From NCBI GenBank assembly GCA_009838965.1, contig VXQP01000084.1:79819-143818 (forward strand): a stretch of 64,000 nucleotides of DNA. Reading direction: 5' to 3'. Source of the stretch: Chloroflexota bacterium. Lineage in GTDB: Bacteria > Chloroflexota > Dehalococcoidia > Lucifugimonadales > Australimonadaceae. Below are positions 9,643 through 17,694 of this stretch, piece after piece; the first letter of the stretch is position 1; every line of letters starts with the position of its first letter. The notes beneath the pieces were generated by a model. The model did not search any database. It had not been told where the DNA came from and saw only the letters and a program-made list of their open reading frames with translations. Position numbers and translations under genes: made by a program.

Positions 9643-9666
9643 CGCTCACTTTCCTTCGTGGACATG

Positions 9667-9702
9667 AAAATAGCCCCGCTCCTCATACAAGGGGCGGGGC
9701 TA
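9667..9702 (-). terminator. T-box intrinsic terminator ahead of trpE
   Basis: A perfect nine-pair stem (TAGCCCCGC with GCGGGGCTA) encloses a 14-base loop and is followed by TTTT on the minus strand. Its 5' side directly abuts the T-box sequence, as expected when antiterminator and terminator compete. Confidence 0.93.
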
Positions 9703-9940
9703 CCGCGGTGCCACCCTTATTCTCCCTCCGCAGCAGCGGAGGGACTCTTACCGGCACGGCCGCCGTGAAGCGGGTTATGCCGTCCGCCTATAACGGGGCG
9801 GTCCCGTCGGCGCCTACCTCCTGCCATCGCAGGTTTCGGACCGAGGCTCAGGGGTCCATTCGGCCTTCGCGCAGGCGCCGGTTCTCACCAAATCCCGGCT
9901 CTCTGAAGCCCCGCCGGAAGGAGTACTACTCCCCATCCCA
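9667..9940 (-). promoter_or_regulatory. tryptophan-specific T-box riboswitch leader
   Basis: On the minus strand the RNA between the trp promoter and trpE has the T-box parts in order. Stem I starts near 9935 with a GGGAGTAGTA-like segment; the conserved AGAGAGCCGG...GGTGAGAACCGGC element follows at about 9877-9905. The specifier loop reads GAA-TGG-ACC with TGG (Trp) at 9856-9858. The invariant antiterminator sequence AGGGTGGCACCGCG is at 9704-9717, then the terminator. T-boxes read tRNA charging: uncharged tRNA-Trp would pair with the specifier and the T-box bulge and let transcription enter trpE. The 5' limit is approximate. Confidence 0.95.
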
Positions 9941-9955
9941 GCCTTTATAGGAGTG

Positions 9956-9985
9956 ATTATCCGGCAGCGGCCGTGGGACTGTCAA
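9956..9985 (-). promoter_or_regulatory. predicted sigma-70 promoter of the trp operon
   Basis: The minus strand has TTGACA (9980-9985), an 18-base spacer and GATAAT (9956-9961). The predicted transcript begins near 9949, a little ahead of T-box stem I, which fits well. Confidence 0.75.
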
Positions 9986-10173
9986 ACGCGGCCGGGCGTC
10001 ACTAACCTTACCGAACGAATACAACGCCTTTTATCACGGGGCGGAATCTGCTACTCTTGGAGAGTAAACGTACCCTGTAAGGCTGAGCAGCGTTCTTTTC
10101 CTCTGGGCTTCCACGCCAAGAGGAGGAGAGGCGCACTGTTTGCGTTCAACGCTGACAGGCCGAGGAGTGATCG

Positions 10174-13100
10174 GTGGCAAACGTTTGGAAAGGCGAGCCC
10201 TTTGGGCTGTACCGTCCCGAGTTCGAGCACAGCGCCTGTGGAGTAGGCGTTGTGGCGAACGTTCGCGGCGTGAAGTCCAATGAGATCGTCCGGAACGGGC
10301 TCGAGGTGCTGACCAATCTCGCGCACCGCGGCGCGGCAGGCAGCGACCCCGAGACCGGCGACGGCGCCGGGATGCTGCTCCAGATGCCGCACGACTTCCT
10401 GCGCCGTGAGACGGCGAAGCTGGGGATCGACCTTCCGGGACCCGGCGGCTACGCGACCGGTGTCGTGTTTCTGCCGCAGGATAGCGCAGAGCGCGAGGCG
10501 TGCGAAGCGATTGTCGTGCGCGCCATTGAACAGGAAGGCCAGCGGTTCCTCGGCTGGCGCGACGTTCCTGTGGACCCGACTGTCATCGGCTATGTCGCCC
10601 GGGAGTGTCAGCCGGTGATCCGCCAGTTGTTCATCGGTATGGCCCCCGGATCGGACTCGGCGGCGTTCGAGCGCAAGCTGTTCGTCATTCGCAAGGTCGC
10701 TGAGCGCGAAGTCCTCGACGCGGGGCTTGTCGACGGAGGCGACTTCTACGTCTGCAGCCTTTCCTCGAAGCTGATTGTCTACAAAGGCTTGCTCATGGGC
10801 ACCCAGCTCGGGGGTTTCTACAAAGACCTGGCCGACCCGCTCGTGGCGAGTTCATTCGCGCTCGTGCATTCGCGCTTCAGCACCAACACCCTGGGCTCAT
10901 GGAAGCTGGCGCACCCGTATCGCTACATCGTCCACAACGGCGAGATCAACACGCTGCGGGGCAACATCAACTGGATGGTGGCGCGCCAGAACGCCATGGC
11001 CTCGCCGGAATTCGGCGACGATCTCGACAAGCTGTTCCCCATCATCTGGCCGGGCCAGAGCGACACCGCGTGCATTGACAACGCCTACGAGCTCATGCTG
11101 CACACCGGGCGCCCATTGCACCACACGATGATGGCGCTGATCCCCGAGGCCACCGGTCCGAAGGTCCAGATGTCTCAGGACAAACGCGACTTCTACGACT
11201 ACCACGCCTGCCTCGTCGAACCCTGGGACGGCCCGGCCCTCATCGCCTTCACCGACGGCGACCGCGTTGGCGCGGTGCTCGACCGCAACGGGCTGCGTCC
11301 CTTCCGTTACCTCGTCACGACCGACGACAAGTTGGTCATGGCCTCGGAGGTGGGCGTTCTCGACGTCCCGCCTGAGCAGGTGCTGTTCAAGGAGCGCATC
11401 CACCCCGGACGGATGTTCCTGATGGACCCGGAGCGCGGCGGCATCGTCGACGATGCCACGATCAAGTCGGAGTTGTCGGCTCGACAGCCCTACGGCGAGT
11501 GGCTGCGGGACAACCTGGTGCACCTGGACGCGCTTCCGGACCCCGAGCCCGGCTCCAACGGTCGCCATGAGCCCGACGAGGAGTCGTTGGTCGACCTGCA
11601 GCAGGCGTTCGGGTATACACAAGAGGACCTCCGCATCCTGCTGGAACCGATGGCGGTCAACGGCGCGGAGCCCACCGGCTCCATGGGTAACGACGCCGCC
11701 CTGGCCGTACTCTCCGATCGCCCGCAACTCCTGTTCACCTACTTCAAGCAGCTGTTCGCCCAGGTGAGCAACCCGCCGCTGGACGCGATCCGCGAGGAGC
11801 TCGTGACTTCGGTCAGCATCAACCTCGGCGCTCAGCGCAATCTGTTCGAGGAGACGCCTCTTCACGCTCGTCAACTCCGGCTGTCCAGCCCTGTCCTCAC
11901 GGAGCGGGACCTCGACAAGATCAAGGCGGTCGACCGGCCCGGCATCAAGGCGGCGACGCTGTCGCTCCTCTTTCCAGCCGACGAAGAGCCGGGCGCGATG
12001 GACCGTGCGATGGACGCTCTGCGCCGCAGCGCGTCGGAGGCTATCGAAGCCGGCTGTACGATCCTCATCCTCTCCGACCGGGGCGTGGGGCCGCATCACG
12101 CGGCCATCCCCAGCCTGCTGGCGACCGCCGGCGTGCATCACCACCTCATTCGCGAGGGCGAGCGCACGAAAGTGGGAATCGTCGTAGAGAGCGCCGAGCC
12201 ACGCGAGATAGCCCACCTGGCCTTGCTGATCGGCTATGGCGCGGGGGCGGTCTGCCCGTACCTCACGCTGGAGACACTGGAGCACATGTGCCTTCAGGGC
12301 CTCTTCCCCGACGGGATGGACGCGGCAGAGGCGGTGTACAACTACATCAAGGCGACGAACAAGGGTCTGCTGAAGGTGATCTCCAAGATGGGGATCTCCA
12401 CGATACACAGCTACCACGGGGCTCAGATCTTCGAGGCGGTCGGGCTGAGCCAACGGCTGGTGGACGAGTACTTCACGTGGACGGCTTCGCGGATCGGCGG
12501 CATCGACACCGACGCCATCGAGGCGGATGTGCTGGCCCGTCACGCGCAGGCCTTCCCCAAGGTCGCGATCGACGCGGCGCTCGATCTGGACCCCGGCGGG
12601 TTCTACTACTGGCGCCGCGACGGGGAATACCACATGTGGAACCCGGACACCATCGCGAAGCTGCAATACGCCAGCAGGACCAACGACGCCCGCACGTACC
12701 GCGAATTCGCGGAGCTCGCCAACGGTTACGAGCGCCGCCTCTGCACGCTCCGGGGCTTGCTCGATTTCAAGACCCTGGCCGAGCCCATCCCGATCGACGA
12801 GGTCGAGCCGGCCGTCGAGATCGTCAAACGGTTCGCAACGGGCGCAATCTCCCTCGGCTCCATCAGCCGCGAGGCGCACGAATCGCTGGCGATCGCGATG
12901 AACCGCATAGGCGCGCGCAGCAACAGCGGCGAGGGAGGCGAGGACTACCGCCGCTACACCCCCGATTCAAACGGAGACCGGCGGCACAGCGCCATCAAAC
13001 AGGTGGCGTCGGGCCGGTTCGGGGTCACGACGAACTACCTGGTCAACGCGTCCGACCTGCAGATCAAGATGGCGCAGGGGGCCAAGCCGGGCGAGGGTGG

Positions 13101-14727
13101 ACAGTTGCCGGGCCACAAGGTGGACGAGTACATCGGCTGGATACGCCACTCCACGCCGGGCGTGGAGCTGATCTCGCCTCCACCCCACCACGACATCTAC
13201 TCGATCGAGGACCTGGCGCAGCTGATCCACGACTTGAAGAACGCCAACCCAAGCGCCCGCATCCACGTGAAGCTGGTGGCCGAAGTTGGCGTCGGAACCA
13301 TCGCCGCGGGAGTGTCGAAGGCGCACGGAGACGTCGTGCTCATCAGCGGCGATACCGGAGGCACCGGAGCATCGCCCGAGTCGTCCATCAAACACGCCGG
13401 ATTGCCGTGGGAGCTTGGCATCGCCGAGACGCAGCAGGTGCTCGTCCAGAACAACCTCCGCGGCCGGATCGTGGTGCAGACCGACGGCCAGATAAAGACG
13501 GGCCGCGACGTCGCGATCGCCTGTCTCCTCGGGGCCGACGAATTCGGCATCGCGACCGCCTCCCTGGTGACGCAGGGCTGCATCATGCTGCGTAAGTGTC
13601 ACCTCAACACCTGCTCGGTAGGCGTCGCGACGCAGGACCCGGAACTGCGGAAGCGGTTCGCGGGCGAACCCGAGCACCTGATCAACTATTTCTTCTTCGT
13701 GGCGGAGGACCTGCGCGAGATCATGGCCCAGCTCGGGTTCCGCACGGTCAACGAGATGGTGGGGCGGGTCGACAAGCTCGAGACCAGCTCCGTCATCGAC
13801 CATTGGTGGAAGACGAAGAACATCGACCTGACCGACCTGCTCGCGAAGCCCGAGGCGCCGGATTCCATCGCCCGTTTCCACTGCGAGGACCAGGACCACG
13901 GCCTTGAGCGGGCGCTCGACCACGAATTGATCGCGCATTCGCAACGGGCTCTCTCGCACCAGGAGCCGGTCTCCTTCGAGTCTCCGATCCGCAACGCCAA
14001 CCGGACCGTCGGCACGATGCTCAGCGGCGAGATAGCCCAGCGCTACGGCGAGGACGGGTTGCCCGACGATACTATCAACGTCACCTTCACCGGCTCCGCG
14101 GGCCAGAGCTTCGGTGCGTTCCTCGCCAAGGGCATCGCGTTCACGCTGGAGGGCGACTCCAACGACTATTTCGGCAAGGGCGTCTCCGGCGGGCGGCTGG
14201 TAGTGGTCCCTCCCCGGCAGTCGACGTTCGTGGCTGAGGAGAACATCATCGTCGGCAACGTGGCCCTCTACGGCTCCACCGGCGGCGAGGTGTTCATCCG
14301 CGGTCTGGCGGGTGAACGCTTCTGTGTCCGCAACAGCGGCGCGCACGCCGTCATCGAAGGCGTGGGCGACCACGGTTGCGAGTACATGACCAACGGGCGC
14401 GTGGTAGTGCTGGGCCCCACAGGACGGAACTTCGCCGCCGGGATGAGCGGCGGCATCGCGTACGTCCTCGACGAGGCGGGCGACTTCGACATTCGCTGCA
14501 ACCAGGAGCTCGTAGACATCGAGCCGGTGGTCGAGCCAGAAGATATCGAGGAGCTCCGCGCGATGGTCCAAAAGCACCGCCAGTACACAGGCAGCGCCAA
14601 CGCGGCGCGCGTCCTGGACGACTGGGACGCATTCCTGACGAAGTTCGTCAAGGTCTACCCGAAGGACTACCGCCGCGTGATCGAAGCGGGCAAGCAAGCG
14701 GCGCTCCAAGCGGTCGGCAGTGGGTAA
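10174..14727 (+). CDS. gltB: glutamate synthase large subunit
   Basis: Makes glutamate from glutamine and 2-oxoglutarate. At 1517 residues it is full length. The class II amidotransferase domain begins at nucleophile C22 after a 21-residue propeptide (EHSACGVG), so the propeptide must be cleaved. A central domain, the FMN-binding synthase domain (about 800-1200) and the C-terminal GXGXG beta-helix follow. The [3Fe-4S] ligands C1136, C1142 and C1147 have the standard spacing. The GTG start has GAGGAG upstream. It overlaps gltD by eight bases. A hairpin at about 10095-10118 lies in its leader; no convincing promoter is seen. Confidence 0.97.
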   Translation: MANVWKGEPFGLYRPEFEHSACGVGVVANVRGVKSNEIVRNGLEVLTNLAHRGAAGSDPETGDGAGMLLQMPHDFLRRETAKLGIDLPGPGGYATGVVFLPQDSAEREACEAIVVRAIEQEGQRFLGWRDVPVDPTVIGYVARECQPVIRQLFIGMAPGSDSAAFERKLFVIRKVAEREVLDAGLVDGGDFYVCSLSSKLIVYKGLLMGTQLGGFYKDLADPLVASSFALVHSRFSTNTLGSWKLAHPYRYIVHNGEINTLRGNINWMVARQNAMASPEFGDDLDKLFPIIWPGQSDTACIDNAYELMLHTGRPLHHTMMALIPEATGPKVQMSQDKRDFYDYHACLVEPWDGPALIAFTDGDRVGAVLDRNGLRPFRYLVTTDDKLVMASEVGVLDVPPEQVLFKERIHPGRMFLMDPERGGIVDDATIKSELSARQPYGEWLRDNLVHLDALPDPEPGSNGRHEPDEESLVDLQQAFGYTQEDLRILLEPMAVNGAEPTGSMGNDAALAVLSDRPQLLFTYFKQLFAQVSNPPLDAIREELVTSVSINLGAQRNLFEETPLHARQLRLSSPVLTERDLDKIKAVDRPGIKAATLSLLFPADEEPGAMDRAMDALRRSASEAIEAGCTILILSDRGVGPHHAAIPSLLATAGVHHHLIREGERTKVGIVVESAEPREIAHLALLIGYGAGAVCPYLTLETLEHMCLQGLFPDGMDAAEAVYNYIKATNKGLLKVISKMGISTIHSYHGAQIFEAVGLSQRLVDEYFTWTASRIGGIDTDAIEADVLARHAQAFPKVAIDAALDLDPGGFYYWRRDGEYHMWNPDTIAKLQYASRTNDARTYREFAELANGYERRLCTLRGLLDFKTLAEPIPIDEVEPAVEIVKRFATGAISLGSISREAHESLAIAMNRIGARSNSGEGGEDYRRYTPDSNGDRRHSAIKQVASGRFGVTTNYLVNASDLQIKMAQGAKPGEGGQLPGHKVDEYIGWIRHSTPGVELISPPPHHDIYSIEDLAQLIHDLKNANPSARIHVKLVAEVGVGTIAAGVSKAHGDVVLISGDTGGTGASPESSIKHAGLPWELGIAETQQVLVQNNLRGRIVVQTDGQIKTGRDVAIACLLGADEFGIATASLVTQGCIMLRKCHLNTCSVGVATQDPELRKRFAGEPEHLINYFFFVAEDLREIMAQLGFRTVNEMVGRVDKLETSSVIDHWWKTKNIDLTDLLAKPEAPDSIARFHCEDQDHGLERALDHELIAHSQRALSHQEPVSFESPIRNANRTVGTMLSGEIAQRYGEDGLPDDTINVTFTGSAGQSFGAFLAKGIAFTLEGDSNDYFGKGVSGGRLVVVPPRQSTFVAEENIIVGNVALYGSTGGEVFIRGLAGERFCVRNSGAHAVIEGVGDHGCEYMTNGRVVVLGPTGRNFAAGMSGGIAYVLDEAGDFDIRCNQELVDIEPVVEPEDIEELRAMVQKHRQYTGSANAARVLDDWDAFLTKFVKVYPKDYRRVIEAGKQAALQAVGSG

Positions 14728-16183
14728 AACAACCGGCTTCCTAGAATTCGAGCGCGAGCCCCCTGAGCGCCGGCCCGCCGGAGAACGAACGAAGGACTAC
14801 CTCGAGATCTACGAGGCCTGGTCCGACGACAAGTCTCGGGTACAGGCCGCGCGCTGCATGAACTGCGCGCTTCCTTTCTGTCACAAGGGTTGTCCGTTGG
14901 GCAATCTCATCCCCGACTGGAACGACCTCGTGTACAGGGGGCGTTGGCAGGACGCGCTGGCGGCGCTGCACGCAACCAACAACTTTCCCGAGTTCACGGG
15001 CCGGATATGCCCCGCGCCTTGCGAGGCCTCCTGCGTGCTCTCCATCAACGAGGAGCCCGTCACGATCGAGTACATCGAGAAGGCCATCGTGGACCGCGGC
15101 TTCGACGAAGGATGGATGACGCCGCACCCACCCGAGAAGCGGACCGGCAAGCGCGTCGCTGTCGTTGGGTCCGGTCCCGCCGGTCTGGCCGCCGCCGTCC
15201 AGCTGAACCGGGCCGGGCATCTGGTCACGGTTTTCGAGCGTGACGAATACGTGGGGGGGCTGCTCACGCTCGGCATCCCCGACTTCAAGCTGGACAAGAG
15301 CGTCGTCGAGCGACGCGTCGAACTGATGGCAGCGGAGGGAATCGAATTCCGCACGAGTTGCAACGTCGGCGTGGACGTTCCTGCGGATGACCTGCAGCGC
15401 GAGTACGACGCCGTTTGTCTGACCGGCGGCTCGACGATCGCTCGCCGGCTCAATGTCCCGGGCGAGGAGCTCGAGGGCGTACACCTGGCATTTGACTACC
15501 TGACGCAACAGAACAGGATCAATCGTGGCCTGGAAGTGCCTCCCGAGCAGCGCATCACGGCCGAGGGCAAGCGGGTCATGATTCTGGGCGGCGGGGACAC
15601 TGGCGCCGACTGCCTGGGGACCGCCCACCGCCAGGGTGCGGAGATGGTCGTGCAATGGGAGATCCTTCCGGAACCGCCCACGTCCAGGTCGAAGAACAAT
15701 CCGTGGCCCCTGTGGCCCCTCATCCTGCGCAGCTCCGCAGCCCACGAGGAAGGCGGCGTCCGCGACTACTCCATCCTCACGAAGCGTCTGTCGGGCAGCA
15801 ATGGTCGTGTCGAGCGACTCCACGCAGCCCGCATCGAATGGGGTCCGCCGGATGAGACGGGCCGGCCCACGATGACCGAGATTCCCGGCAGCGAGTTCGA
15901 GTTGGAAGCGTCGCTGGTGCTGCTCGCGTTGGGTTTCCTGCACCCCCAGCACGAGGGGCTGCTGGAGCAGCTTGGCGTTGAGCTCGACGGACGAGGCAAC
16001 GTCAAGACCGACGTGTCCAAGATGACCAGCGTGCCCGGGGTGTTCGCCGCAGGAGACATGGCGCGAGGCCAGTCGCTCGTCGTGTGGGCAATCGCAGAGG
16101 GGCGGCAGGCCGCCCACGGCATCGACGCCTATCTCATGGGGGCAACGGCGCTCCCGTCCGTGGACCTTCGCAGTTGGGCGTAA
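14720..16183 (+). CDS. gltD: glutamate synthase small subunit
   Basis: Takes electrons from NADPH and passes them through FAD and iron-sulfur clusters to GltB. The 487 residues begin MGKTTGFLEFER, typical for the family. N-terminal Cys C46, C49, C54, C58 (CMNCALPFCHKGC) and the CPAPCEASC group bind the clusters. A GSGPAGLAAA FAD motif lies near 150 and an ILGGGDTGADC NAD(P)H motif near 290. The GTG start sits inside the end of gltB, so the subunits are translationally coupled. It converges on glnA. Confidence 0.97.
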   Translation: MGKTTGFLEFEREPPERRPAGERTKDYLEIYEAWSDDKSRVQAARCMNCALPFCHKGCPLGNLIPDWNDLVYRGRWQDALAALHATNNFPEFTGRICPAPCEASCVLSINEEPVTIEYIEKAIVDRGFDEGWMTPHPPEKRTGKRVAVVGSGPAGLAAAVQLNRAGHLVTVFERDEYVGGLLTLGIPDFKLDKSVVERRVELMAAEGIEFRTSCNVGVDVPADDLQREYDAVCLTGGSTIARRLNVPGEELEGVHLAFDYLTQQNRINRGLEVPPEQRITAEGKRVMILGGGDTGADCLGTAHRQGAEMVVQWEILPEPPTSRSKNNPWPLWPLILRSSAAHEEGGVRDYSILTKRLSGSNGRVERLHAARIEWGPPDETGRPTMTEIPGSEFELEASLVLLALGFLHPQHEGLLEQLGVELDGRGNVKTDVSKMTSVPGVFAAGDMARGQSLVVWAIAEGRQAAHGIDAYLMGATALPSVDLRSWA

Positions 16184-16192
16184 TGTCAGGGA

Positions 16193-16208
16193 CCGTCCGA
16201 CCGGACGG
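16193..16208. terminator. possible bidirectional terminator between gltD and glnA
   Basis: CCGTCC and GGACGG form a six-pair stem with a four-base loop in the 36-base gap between two convergent genes. There is no long T run on either side, so terminator strength is uncertain. Confidence 0.4.
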
Positions 16209-16219
16209 GCAGCCGTCTC

Positions 16220-17563
16220 TTACAGGATGGGCAGGTAGCGCTTCATCTCATAGTCGGTGACCGCGAACCGGTACCCATCCCACTCGATACGCTTGTTCTC
16301 GAGTAACGAGTTGAACGTGTGCTCGCCAAGCGCCTCGAGCAACACCGCGCTGCCCTCCGCTTCTTCGAGAGCCTCGTACAGGCTGCCGGGCAGACGGTGT
16401 ATGCCGAGCTTCGAGCGCTCAGCTTCCGAGAGGGCGTCCACGTCCACCTCTGTGGGGCTCTCAAGCGGGTATGCGTTCCGCACCCCGGCGAGGCCCGCCG
16501 TGAGGATGGCGGCGAACGCAAGGTACGGGTTGCACGCCGGATCGGGCAGGCGGAACTCGATGCGGACCGACGCTTCCTTCCCGGGGCGATACGCAGGAAC
16601 CCGGACGAGGTTCGAGCGGTTGACCCCCGCCCAGGTCGCGTACACCGGGGCCTCATAGCCGGGGGTGAGCCGTTTGTATGAGTTCACCCACTGGTTGCAT
16701 ACGCAGGCGATCTCCCCTGCGTGCCGCAGGAGACCCGCGATGAAGTGCTGGCCTGTCGCGGAGAGCTTGTTCTCTGCTTCAGGGTCGTAGAACGCGTTCT
16801 CTCCACCCTGGAAGAGCGACATGTTGATATGCATCCCGCTCCCGTTCTGGTTCTCGAACGGTTTGGGCATGAACGTGGCGTAGACCTGCTGGCCCATCGC
16901 CACTTCCTTCACCACCTGCCGGTAGGTCATCACCGTGTCGGCCATCGTCAAAGCGTCCGTGTGACGGAGGTCGATCTCGTGCTGGCCGTGCGCCACCTCG
17001 TGGTGGCTGTACTCCACGGGGATGCCCATCTCTTCCAGCGAGAGCACCGTCTGCCGTCGAAGGTCGGCGCCCTTATCCAAGGTGGTCGTCAAGTCGAAGT
17101 AGCCGCCTGCGTCGAGTGGCTCCGGCTCCTCGGCCGACTTCAGGTAGAAGTGCTCCATCTCGGGGCCCACCTGGAACTCATAGCCCTGCTGGGCAGCGCG
17201 CTCCAGCGCCATCTTCAAGACGTAGCGCGGGTCTCCCTCGAACGGTTCGCCGGAGGGACGCAGCACGTCGCAGAACATACGCGCAACCGCGTTCTGGCGC
17301 GGCCGCCACGGAAGGATCGAGAACGTCGTCGGGTCGGGCATCGCCACCATGTCGCTCTCGTCCCGGCGCGCGAACCCCTGCACCGTGGAGCCGTCGAAGG
17401 CCATGCCGTATTCCAACGCTCCTTCGAGCTCCGCTTCGGTGATAGCGAAACCCTTGAGCGTCCCCAGGATGTCAGTGAACCAGAGGCGGATGAACTTGAC
17501 GTCGTTCTCTTTGGCAGTGCGGAGGACGTACTGCCGCGCCTCTTGGTCGCGGGCTATGGCCAT
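16220..17563 (-). CDS. glnA: glutamine synthetase, type I
   Basis: Makes glutamine from glutamate, ammonia and ATP; with gltBD it forms the ammonium-assimilation cycle. The ATG at 17563 (GGAGGAGGC ribosome-binding site) gives 447 residues, the short GSI-alpha length. Motifs seen: FDGSTVQGF, EMEHFYL metal ligand region, NGSGMHIN, the PVYATWAGVNRSN loop and RIEFRLPDPACNPYLA. R66 in GFARRDESDM aligns with the feedback-inhibition Arg of the Bacillus enzyme. The adenylylation NLYDLP motif is absent (HRLPGSLYEAL instead), so GlnE-type control is unlikely. Its own promoter and a CRP-like box lie upstream. Confidence 0.97.
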   Translation of the reverse strand: MAIARDQEARQYVLRTAKENDVKFIRLWFTDILGTLKGFAITEAELEGALEYGMAFDGSTVQGFARRDESDMVAMPDPTTFSILPWRPRQNAVARMFCDVLRPSGEPFEGDPRYVLKMALERAAQQGYEFQVGPEMEHFYLKSAEEPEPLDAGGYFDLTTTLDKGADLRRQTVLSLEEMGIPVEYSHHEVAHGQHEIDLRHTDALTMADTVMTYRQVVKEVAMGQQVYATFMPKPFENQNGSGMHINMSLFQGGENAFYDPEAENKLSATGQHFIAGLLRHAGEIACVCNQWVNSYKRLTPGYEAPVYATWAGVNRSNLVRVPAYRPGKEASVRIEFRLPDPACNPYLAFAAILTAGLAGVRNAYPLESPTEVDVDALSEAERSKLGIHRLPGSLYEALEEAEGSAVLLEALGEHTFNSLLENKRIEWDGYRFAVTDYEMKRYLPIL

Positions 17564-17609
17564 GGCCCGCCTCCTCCCACACCAAAGCACCTGATGCGCG
17601 GTAAATACG

Positions 17610-17631
17610 AAACCGGGGCAGGGAACCCCGG
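17610..17631 (-). terminator. hairpin between ppdK and glnA
   Basis: On the minus strand CCGGGG, a seven-base loop and CCCCGG are followed by TTTCG and then TATTT. It can end the ppdK transcript. It also lies only a few bases after the predicted glnA start site, so in glnA mRNA it would be a 5'-terminal hairpin. Confidence 0.6.
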
Positions 17632-17642
17632 CACGTGCGTCA

Positions 17643-17671
17643 ATCGTAGTGTCCCGTCATGCGAGCGTCAA
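17643..17671 (-). promoter_or_regulatory. predicted glnA promoter
   Basis: TTGACG (17666-17671), a 17-base spacer and TACGAT (17643-17648) on the minus strand. The start would fall near 17636, giving a leader of about 70 bases. Confidence 0.65.
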
Positions 17672-17676
17672 GAGTC

Positions 17677-17694
17677 TTGTGAACTACATCACAA
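17677..17694. promoter_or_regulatory. CRP/FNR-type palindrome upstream of glnA
   Basis: TTGTGA-N6-TCACAA is a perfect inverted repeat that matches the general CRP half-site pair TGTGA-N6-TCACA. Its centre is about 50 bases upstream of the predicted glnA start, a position used by activators. It overlaps the ppdK stop codon. No CRP-family gene is in the window, so the regulator is unknown. Confidence 0.5.

Noticed and set aside
10095-10118. Glutamine riboswitch ahead of gltB
   Set aside because: A small hairpin is present, but the conserved sequences of known glutamine riboswitches are not.
10897-12879. 660-codon open frame opposite gltB
   Set aside because: It lies wholly inside a clear gltB, has no recognisable motif, and is typical of antisense frames in GC-rich genes.
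12967-14709. 580-codon open frame opposite gltB
   Set aside because: Same reason: antisense shadow of a conserved gene with no family signature.
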